Assembly: GCF_001278035.1 (NCBI RefSeq)
Contig: NZ_CP009453.1
Coordinates: 62,001 to 126,000, forward strand
DNA length: 64,000 bases
Origin: Sphingopyxis sp. 113P3
GTDB taxonomy: Bacteria > Pseudomonadota > Alphaproteobacteria > Sphingomonadales > Sphingomonadaceae
Reading direction: 5' to 3'
The notes below the pieces were generated by a model, which was given only the letters and a program-made list of their open reading frames with translations, did not search any database and was not told the DNA's origin. The first letter of the stretch is position 1. Every line of letters begins with the position of its first letter. The position numbers and the translations under genes were made by a program. Shown in pieces: positions 58,719 to 64,000 of this stretch.

Positions 58719-58892
58719 ATGCTCGAAGGGTGCTTCTGGTTGTTGCGCTTGTTTGATCGAGAAGGCCAGACAGACGCCTCCCTTCACATCTGCAACGCGA
58801 TCGACGCGCTTCGCCGGCATCCCGCAGCTCGTCCGCTCGACTTCGCCCTGCATGATGCCGAAGCTACGGGGCTCCTCGAGCCGATTAATTGA
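58719..58892 (+). CDS. small protein, probably the frameshifted 3' part of a gene starting at 58663
   Basis: A 57-residue frame (MLEGCFWLLRLFDREGQTDA then SLHICNAIDALRRHPAARPL) with amphipathic helices and good codon use. The coupled start at 58663 (ATGA after the previous gene) reads MSSAQSSPSVDEAERPS in another frame; a -1 shift near 58707-58712 would join it to SFEAMLEGCFW and give one protein of about 75 residues. Either a real frameshift mutation or a sequencing error. Confidence 0.45.
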   Translation: MLEGCFWLLRLFDREGQTDASLHICNAIDALRRHPAARPLDFALHDAEATGLLEPIN

Positions 58893-59086
58893 GCGTGGAA
58901 CGAAGGCGCTCCCGGCTGCGACGAGTGGCATTCGTATGCGAAGTCGCGGCAATCGGTGCGATGACTGTCGCCGGCCTGGTGTCGGCGCTCCATGGCGCTT
59001 GGCTTGCAGCACCCGAGCTTTTGGCACGTTTACAACGCCTTCTCTGATATCCGAATTGGCTTTTTGACGTCCAACACAGGTTGGCT

Positions 59087-59101
59087 GTTCCCTACATGTT
59101 C
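59087..59101 (+). promoter_or_regulatory. LexA (SOS) box upstream of umuD
   Basis: GTTC-CCTACAT-GTTC matches exactly the alphaproteobacterial LexA box GTTC-N7-GTTC. It lies 38 nt before the umuD ATG and overlaps the expected -10 of a promoter with -35 TTGACG at 59074. DNA damage should thus induce umuDC. Confidence 0.85.
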
Positions 59102-59116
59102 TGTTTCGCGCTACCA

Positions 59117-59136
59117 GTGCCCGCGAAAGCGGGCAC
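59117..59136 (+). promoter_or_regulatory. perfect hairpin directly before the umuD start
   Basis: GTGCCCGC-gaaa-GCGGGCAC, a perfect 8-bp stem with a stable GNRA-type loop, ends 2 nt before the ATG and takes the place where a ribosome site would be. It may restrain translation. Confidence 0.7.
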
Positions 59137-59138
59137 AA

Positions 59139-59570
59139 ATGCAAAACCAGATTCGACTGACAGAACTCCAATGGGCCGATACCCGATCCTCGATCCCGCT
59201 CGCGCTGGTGCGCGTTCCTGCAGGGTTTCCCAGCCCCGCCGAGGGCGAGGAAGACGACCCCATCGATCTCAACGCATGGCTGATCGAGCAACCAGCTGCC
59301 ACCTATCTGATGCGGGTCGAAGGCTGGTCGATGACCGGTGCCGGAATCAATGATGGAGACCTGGTCGCGGTCAGCCGTGCGAAGCAGGCAATCGCCGGCG
59401 ACGTCGTGGTTGCCGTGATGCATGGCGATCGCACTCTGAAGCGCCTCAAGAAGCTCGATGGGCGGTTCTGGCTCGTTCCCGAAGCTGAAGGCTACCCGCA
59501 CCTCGAGGTCGACGAATACACCGAGATCTGGGGCGTGGTCGTGGGACTGGTCAGGCGCTATCGCCGATGA
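59139..59570 (+). CDS. umuD: UmuD-like SOS mutagenesis protein (S24 peptidase)
   Basis: A 143-residue LexA/UmuD-type protease. The self-cleavage site is Ala28-Gly29 (VPAGFPSP), with catalytic Ser63 ([10 protein letters not shown]) and Lys100 (GDRTLKRL). RecA-stimulated cleavage gives UmuD', the partner of UmuC in DNA polymerase V. The start was chosen to match the family N-terminus; no Shine-Dalgarno is seen and a hairpin abuts the ATG. It is coupled to umuC by ATGA. Confidence 0.92.
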   Translation: MQNQIRLTELQWADTRSSIPLALVRVPAGFPSPAEGEEDDPIDLNAWLIEQPAATYLMRVEGWSMTGAGINDGDLVAVSRAKQAIAGDVVVAVMHGDRTLKRLKKLDGRFWLVPEAEGYPHLEVDEYTEIWGVVVGLVRRYRR

Positions 59571-60841
59571 GCGGGCCGATCGCCTTATGCGACTGTAATT
59601 CCTTCTATGTTTCCGCAGAACGCGTCATGGATTTGTCCCTTCGCGGCGTTCCGGCGATCGTGGCTTCGAACAACGACGGCAATGCGGTCGCCAGATCTGC
59701 GGAGGCCAAGGCGCTCGGCATTAAGATGGGTGATCCCATTTTCAAGATCCGCGATCTTATCAAAGCGCACGGTGTGGCGGTCCGCAGTTCGAACTATACC
59801 TTGTATGCCGACATCCAGCGGCGCGTGCTGGCGGCGACCGAACCGTTCGCGCGCGACATCGAGATCTATTCCATAGACGAGAATTTTCTCGATCTGACCG
59901 GTTTCGAACACCTCGATCTGGTCGACCATTGCCAGAAGCTGCGCGCGCAGATCCTGCAGTGGACCACGATCCCCACCTGTGTCGGCTTAGGGCCAACCAA
60001 GACGCTGGCCAAGCTCGGCAACGCGGCCGCCAAGAAGAATCCGATCTTCGACGGCGTCGCAGACCTGCGCGACGAATATATCCGCCGCTACGTGATGGAC
60101 CGGTTCGACGCCGCGGACGTGTGGGGGGTAGGGGGCGCGACCACGCGCAAGCTGAGCGACCTCGGCATTCGAACCGCTGGCCAGCTGCGCGACATGCCGC
60201 TGCGGCAGGCGAGGGGGCTTGGCACCGTCGTACTGGAGCGCCTCGTGGCCGAACTCAACGGCGTCCAGGCCGACGCGGTCGAACTCGTGGCTCCCGATCG
60301 TAAGGGCATGGCGGTGACGCGCTCGTTCGGCACGCCGATCGCCGACCTTGAGCAGCTGATGGGGGCGATCTCGCAATTCGCCATGCGCGCCGGCGAGAAG
60401 CTGCGCCAGCACGGCCTCGTGGCAGGGCGTATGGCGGTGTTCTTCCACACCAACCGCCACAAGCCGGATCGGCCGCAATATGGCGCGTCGCGGGGCGGGG
60501 CACTGCATCCCATGACTGCCGACAGCTTCGAGCTGATCTCCCTTGCCCGGCGCTTGGTCGAGCGCGCGTATCGTCGCGGTTTCGAGTTCACGAAGGCGGG
60601 CATCATGCTCGAGCAGCTGGCGGCGGCCGACGCACGGCCGCGCACGCTGTTCGAAAACCAGGACCAGTCCGCTCAGCGCGAGCGGCTCATGGCGGCGATC
60701 GACGACATCAACGGCAAGTTCGGCCGAATGACGGTTGTGCCCGGCAGCCAGGGGTTCAAACGGTCTTGGAAGATGCGCGCTGACATGAAATCGCCGGCAT
60801 GGACGACACGAATAAGCGACTTGCCCGTAGTGAAGGCATGA
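59567..60841 (+). CDS. umuC: UmuC-like DNA polymerase V catalytic subunit (Y family)
   Basis: A 424-residue translesion polymerase. The metal sites are Asp9 ([11 protein letters not shown]) and Asp104/Glu105 ([10 protein letters not shown]). [18 protein letters not shown] and the helix-hairpin-helix [16 protein letters not shown] are intact, as is the little finger (TRSFGTPI). The C-terminal UmuC-type DUF4113 region is present ([20 protein letters not shown]). With UmuD' it allows mutagenic bypass, common on conjugative plasmids. Confidence 0.95.
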   Translation: MSGPIALCDCNSFYVSAERVMDLSLRGVPAIVASNNDGNAVARSAEAKALGIKMGDPIFKIRDLIKAHGVAVRSSNYTLYADIQRRVLAATEPFARDIEIYSIDENFLDLTGFEHLDLVDHCQKLRAQILQWTTIPTCVGLGPTKTLAKLGNAAAKKNPIFDGVADLRDEYIRRYVMDRFDAADVWGVGGATTRKLSDLGIRTAGQLRDMPLRQARGLGTVVLERLVAELNGVQADAVELVAPDRKGMAVTRSFGTPIADLEQLMGAISQFAMRAGEKLRQHGLVAGRMAVFFHTNRHKPDRPQYGASRGGALHPMTADSFELISLARRLVERAYRRGFEFTKAGIMLEQLAAADARPRTLFENQDQSAQRERLMAAIDDINGKFGRMTVVPGSQGFKRSWKMRADMKSPAWTTRISDLPVVKA

Positions 60842-61101
60842 GCGCCCCCGAGGACAGTATGGACGATCGCCTGACGCTACAGGCGCTTCGCGAGGAAATG
60901 GTTTTCACCCGCGTCCTGCTTGGCGAGCAGTATGCGACGTCCATCGACGCCGGCGCCGCGACGCGCGAGGAGATCACCGCGCACATCCTGAACTGCGGAC
61001 GCATCGCCGAGCATCTGTCGAACAACCAGACCTCGGCGATCGCGGATGCAGCCAAGGCGATGATTGCGGCCCTTCCCAAAGGGTACCGGGGTGAGGAGTG
61101 A
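60838..61101 (+). CDS. small helical protein coupled to umuC
   Basis: An 87-residue protein ([20 protein letters not shown] then [20 protein letters not shown]), unknown. The ATG overlaps the umuC stop and has GAAGG before it; an earlier ATG inside umuC is possible. By operon position it is SOS-induced. Confidence 0.65.
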   Translation: MSAPEDSMDDRLTLQALREEMVFTRVLLGEQYATSIDAGAATREEITAHILNCGRIAEHLSNNQTSAIADAAKAMIAALPKGYRGEE

Positions 61102-61138
61102 TCGAGCGCATGAATCACAAGCCACGAGGTGATTCAAA

Positions 61139-61498
61139 ATGCCCGTTTCACCCGCACAGTGTGCGCCCCTAGTGCTGTCGACTATGTCTCTGACCGATTT
61201 AGCCGGTGCTTCCTTCATCGAGCTCACCGCTGTCGATGAAGGTCGCAACTGCCGGCGAGCCTATCGTATTGAGCGCACCGAGGATCTTTTCGGGCACCAG
61301 CTGATCGAACTGTCATGGGGCCGGATCGCGGGGCCGTCTCAGACGAAGCGCCTGTCGGCACCGTCGACCGCCGAGGCTATCGCCACTATTCGCAGAGTGC
61401 TCGCGCGCCGAGCGTCCGCGACCAACCGGATCGGCGTTGCTTACACGCGACAGGATGCCGACAGCATGGCAGCGCCTGGAGCCTCTGCCCATCAATAG
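61139..61498 (+). CDS. WGR-domain protein
   Basis: A 119-residue protein. RRAYRIERTEDLFGHQLIEL followed by SWGRIAGPSQTKRLSAPS is the WGR domain (nucleic-acid binding, known from PARPs and some MolR-like proteins), and ATIRRVLARRASATNRIGVA closes it. GAGGTGA precedes the ATG. Single-domain WGR proteins are common on alphaproteobacterial plasmids. It overlaps tail to tail with the next gene by 7 nt. Confidence 0.85.
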   Translation: MPVSPAQCAPLVLSTMSLTDLAGASFIELTAVDEGRNCRRAYRIERTEDLFGHQLIELSWGRIAGPSQTKRLSAPSTAEAIATIRRVLARRASATNRIGVAYTRQDADSMAAPGASAHQ

Positions 61499-61668
61499 TC
61501 GAGGTTTCGCCGCTCCATCTGGTCGGCTGCGAGATCGGCCACCGGCCCGGTGCCGCCCGTCAGGCTGTAGATCTCGATGACCTGGTGATCCGGTAGGCGC
61601 TCGACCATCAGCCGCACAGCCGTAGCATTGTCCTGATCCAGGATCATCTTGGCTTCGGATTTGGTCAT
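61492..61668 (-). CDS. small protein, divergent from HU gene
   Basis: A 58-residue protein (TKSEAKMILDQDNATAVRLM then VERLPDHQVIEIYSLTGGTG), unknown. AAGGTG lies 6 nt before the ATG. It shares a short divergent region with the HU gene. Confidence 0.6.
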   Translation of the reverse strand: MTKSEAKMILDQDNATAVRLMVERLPDHQVIEIYSLTGGTGPVADLAADQMERRNLDY

Positions 61669-61706
61669 GATATGCACCTTGTCCAACTACATAAGGTGTC
61701 GATTAC

Positions 61707-61976
61707 ATGAATATGAGCGAACTGACCAAGAGCGTTGCCTCTTCCACCGGCGCGACCGAAACCGCCACAAAGGCAATGATTGCTGCGGTCTTCGACGCGA
61801 TCGCCGCCTCAGCAGCAGAGGGCGATGACGTCGCTATTCCCGGTTTCGGCAAATTCACCGTCAAGAGCCGCCCCGAGCGTCAGGGACGGAATCCTGCGAC
61901 CGGCGAAGCCATGACCATCAAGGCATCACGGAAGGTGTCGTTTGCGGCTGCAAAAGGACTGAAGGACCGCCTGTAG
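61707..61976 (+). CDS. HU-family histone-like DNA-binding protein
   Basis: An 89-residue protein. SELTKSVASSTGATETATKA, then IPGFGKFTVKSRPERQGRNP and GEAMTIKASRKVSFAAAKGL are the full HU/IHF fold including the Gly-Phe-Gly turn and the R-x-x-R-N-P arm. It bends and compacts DNA and may help the element's nucleoid or transfer. AAGGTG precedes the ATG. Confidence 0.93.
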   Translation: MNMSELTKSVASSTGATETATKAMIAAVFDAIAASAAEGDDVAIPGFGKFTVKSRPERQGRNPATGEAMTIKASRKVSFAAAKGLKDRL

Positions 61977-62110
61977 CGGTCGGCCTGGCTTGAGATGAAG
62001 AACAGACCGATGGCATCAGACGCCGGCAGCATGAGACGAGTCTCGTTTGGAAATTGCGGAGGTGTCTCTTTTCGAAGTTGCGCTTACCTATTTCAGATTG
62101 ATAATACTTC

Positions 62111-62923
62111 TTATGTTAAATCAGAATGGAGTTCGGTCTCACCGTAGGTTTTCCATGCGCGCTTTACGCGCTCTGTCCACCGAAGCTTAAAAAAGGTCTC
62201 AACTGTGTCACTTGCTACGTCAAGTGTATCGAACGCGATATTGGCGATCTCGTCTTTCCTGAGGCGCAAGATCGCGATCACATCTTTCGCCGCTGGTGCT
62301 TGCCGATGCACTCCTTTAGCATCAACCGTGACCAAGAAGCGGTCCACCTTCGACATCGTGATCATGCCGACGCACTGATCCTCGTCGAGGCTGATGGCCT
62401 CGACCACGCCCTCGTAGGCCACGAAATTCCCCTCGTGCTCGGCTTTTGTCATCACGTAGGCGAGAGCGACCTTGTCCGATGCAGCGGACGCATCGACAAC
62501 GCGCTGAAGCCATCCAGCCGCAGAAGGCTTCACGAGGTTCTGAAGCGCTCCTTTGCGACCGAGCCAATAGCAAAGCGCACCCGTTACGAAGCTGGTCCAC
62601 AACAGGCCTGAAAGCGCCGTCCAGATGTCGTGGGCGTTACGCGCTTCGGTAGTCGGGCTCAGGATCACCCGGTAGAAGTCGGGATCATATGACAGCAACG
62701 TCCAGGTGGCGGCGACCCGACTGTTGAGGTCGATGGCCATGGCCGCCAACAGATGCCCGAGGCATGCGAAGAGCACGATCGCAGCCAATGTGGTGGTTGA
62801 GCCTTGCCGGTCGGGCATGGGGCTCAGGAGGTCATCGGTTGAACCGGCTCGAACGCATACCCACCCGACGATGCCGGGCAGGAGAAGCAACAGAGCAATA
62901 AATAGCTGGTAGCCGAGCGTCAT
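62111..62923 (-). CDS. membrane protein, unknown (DUF6338-like?)
   Basis: A 270-residue protein with three membrane segments (QLFIALLLLLPGIVGWVCV, TTLAAIVLFACLGHLLAAMA, DIWTALSGLLWTSFVTGALC) and a cytoplasmic C-terminal domain (EGNFVAYEGVVEAISLDEDQ, then IAFDTLDVASDTVETF). The layout recalls DUF6338 proteins, but I am not sure. The region after its stop is AT-rich. Its start coincides with the truncation point of a vapC remnant on the other strand. Confidence 0.7.
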   Translation of the reverse strand: MTLGYQLFIALLLLLPGIVGWVCVRAGSTDDLLSPMPDRQGSTTTLAAIVLFACLGHLLAAMAIDLNSRVAATWTLLSYDPDFYRVILSPTTEARNAHDIWTALSGLLWTSFVTGALCYWLGRKGALQNLVKPSAAGWLQRVVDASAASDKVALAYVMTKAEHEGNFVAYEGVVEAISLDEDQCVGMITMSKVDRFLVTVDAKGVHRQAPAAKDVIAILRLRKDEIANIAFDTLDVASDTVETFFKLRWTERVKRAWKTYGETELHSDLT

Positions 62924-62925
62924 GC

Positions 62926-63078
62926 CGGCTGCGGGCGTCGACCGCCAGCCTCGGGCTGTCGCTCGGCGATCGGGCGTGCCTCGCGCAGGCACGGGAGCTG
63001 GAGCGCCCTGCCCTCACCGCCGATAAGTCGTGGCGGGCTGTGAAGGTGAAAGGGCTGAAGGTCGAGGTGTTGCGATAG
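62926..63078 (+). pseudogene. C-terminal remnant of a VapC-type PIN-domain toxin
   Basis: The frame reads RLRASTASLGLSLGDRACLA, then QARELERPALTADKSWRAVK and ends KVEVLR. 'LGLSLGDRACLA' with the acidic Asp, followed by 'ALTADKSW', is the C-terminal half of VapC PIN domains. No start codon or N-terminal half (first Asp, Glu) is present; about 50 residues remain of an expected 130 or so. Confidence 0.75.
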
Positions 63079-63521
63079 CCGGCGACGACCGCTTTGCGCC
63101 CCAATATCGGTCATTCCGAACCCTTCGGATTTAAACCGAAAGCCGCCATTCGTTCGCGCATCAAAACGAGGCGGCGCGGTTCATAGCTTGCTTGCCGACT
63201 GTCTGCGCGTTCCATCGATTAGCTCAATCAGCCACACTTTCTGGCGGGCCAACATGGCATCGTTGCGCGCCGCAATCAGCCGTTCGTGTTTCTGGCCCAC
63301 AGACGGCCTTATTCACGCGAAAAAACCTGTAGGAATGCCGCACTATAATAAGCATAGGGCAGTATGCGCACACCTGTCACGAATTTTCGTGCAATTAAAT
63401 GGCCCTTATCCTTTTCAGGCCTAAGCTCTTACTGCAAGATTTATTGAATTTTTCGTTGACAGGTAAGCCGGCTAGTTTTTCAATCGATGGAGCCAGCTTT
63501 CTACATAGCACACCAAGGCAA
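63079..63521. other. gene-poor stretch with remnants
   Basis: About 440 nt, partly AT-rich, between the vapC remnant and the last gene. It holds one short minus-strand frame (63181-63300). TTGACA (63456-63461), 17 nt, TTCAAT could be a plus-strand promoter, but no gene follows it. Confidence 0.5.
63181..63300 (-). pseudogene. short gene remnant or small ORF
   Basis: GTG-initiated frame of 39 codons (GQKHERLIAARNDAMLARQK then VWLIELIDGTRRQSASKL). The helical, Arg/Lys-rich composition looks like a real protein C-terminus rather than random frame, but the frame is closed just upstream. Possibly the tail of a truncated gene. Confidence 0.3.
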
Positions 63522-64000
63522 CTAACTGCGCGGCGCTTCGAGGACAGCTTGGCCTTGGCTTGCGAACAGGTAAACCACATGCCCGCCAAGCGATGCCAGG
63601 GCCCCTTCGATATCAATCGGCAGGCCCCGCTCGCTGTTCGCGGCGAGCGCGCTCAGGATGGCATGCGCAGCCGCGGTTCCCAGCTCCTCTGCAGCGGTCA
63701 GCCCCTGTACGAAGGGGTTGCGCCCCAGCAGAAATGGCAACGACAGGCAATGCACGCGTTCCAGCGGGTTGCCGGGTTGCCCGAGCTTGAAGCCCTTCCC
63801 GGTGACGATTTCATCGAGGCTTGCCGACCGCGCGATGGCCAGGGCGCGGATCTGCATGCGCAGCGTTGGAAAGGGAAATTCCTCCTGCCCCAGAACGGCC
63901 TGCCCGCGTGCGTCGACGATGGAATCGAAGTGGTGCGTCACTCCGCGCGCAGCGATGTGCCAGCCGGCGCCTTTGTCGTCCCGCTCCATCGTATAGTCGG
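63522..64000 (-). CDS. FAD/NAD(P)-binding-type protein, C-terminal part (5' end outside window)
   Basis: At least 159 residues, continuing past the window edge (the frame is open through the ATG at 63989). FDSIVDARGQAVLGQEEFPF, GFKLGQPGNPLERVHCLSLP, FLLGRNPFVQGLTAAEELGT and AAHAILSAL resemble the C-terminal part of FAD-NAD(P)-binding oxidoreductases of the YdhS/HI0933-like type. The FAD-binding N-terminus is not in view, so this is a tentative family call. Confidence 0.6.
   Translation of the reverse strand, partial: DYTMERDDKGAGWHIAARGVTHHFDSIVDARGQAVLGQEEFPFPTLRMQIRALAIARSASLDEIVTGKGFKLGQPGNPLERVHCLSLPFLLGRNPFVQGLTAAEELGTAAAHAILSALAANSERGLPIDIEGALASLGGHVVYLFASQGQAVLEAPRS

Noticed and set aside
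58659..59501. 280-codon minus-strand frame across the umuD region
   Set aside because: Runs antisense through umuD and its SOS box; composition is that of a shadow frame.
62126..62611. 161-codon plus-strand frame
   Set aside because: Antisense to the membrane-protein gene, which has clear membrane segments.
63456..63484. Promoter TTGACA-N17-TTCAAT on the plus strand
   Set aside because: Good match, but no plus-strand gene follows within the window and it points into the end of a minus-strand gene; kept only as a remark.

Overview
The window looks like part of a large conjugative plasmid or integrative conjugative element (ICE) of a sphingomonad alphaproteobacterium. The evidence is high GC with an alphaproteobacterial SOS box (GTTC-N7-GTTC) in front of umuD, a MobF relaxase set in the order RHH protein / coupling protein / relaxase, and a dense array of small accessory genes of types typical of alphaproteobacterial plasmids and ICEs (DUF736, DUF2493, DUF3768, DUF5983-, DUF6878-, DUF6915- and DUF7007-like). 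No replication initiator, ParAB pair or mating-pair-formation genes lie inside the window, so plasmid versus ICE cannot be decided. Family names are from memory of the families; no database search was run.

Layout. (1) 1-5.9 kb: backbone operon starting with a C5-cytosine DNA methyltransferase (5' end outside the window) that carries nine tandem VADPR-type repeats, then small genes joined by stop/start overlaps and a PP-loop (PAPS-reductase-like) enzyme. (2) 6.0-13.7 kb: a defence island with a complete QatABCD anti-phage operon (KAP ATPase, QatB, QueC-like QatC, TatD-like QatD), flanked by two XRE regulators and an HNH nuclease. (3) 13.7-32.4 kb: a metabolic cluster of acyl-CoA ligase, thiolase, three short-chain dehydrogenases, alpha/beta hydrolase, thioesterase, glyoxalase I, FAD-linked 2-hydroxyacid oxidase, cupin, two GPH-type transporters, a tandem-TetR regulator and an outer-membrane receptor. 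An IS3-family element (23671-25193) splits it and truncates both the TonB receptor and a globin-coupled chemoreceptor. The substrate cannot be read from sequence. (4) 32.4-35 kb: a large serine recombinase with a small upstream partner. (5) 35-48.5 kb: backbone accessory genes, a second PP-loop enzyme, a Phd/PemK-like toxin-antitoxin pair, ssb, and unusually structured non-coding leaders. (6) 48.5-58.1 kb: probable oriT and transfer genes (RHH protein, TraD/TrwB, MobF relaxase) plus small membrane and periplasmic proteins. (7) 58.1-64 kb: UmuDC, a WGR protein, HU, a membrane protein, a vapC remnant and a partial FAD-type gene.

The most unusual signal is a family of four structured non-coding elements (39940-40102, 43971-44022, 45322-45502, 47711-47868). 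Each ends 34-58 nt (distal stem) or 53-72 nt (GTCA/TGAC stem) before the start codon of a backbone gene with a GGAGG-type ribosome site. The elements share a multi-branched fold whose arms change in compensatory fashion between copies, and three copies have C-runs facing each other in an internal loop. This looks like a cis-regulatory RNA class or a structured DNA element that I do not recognise.
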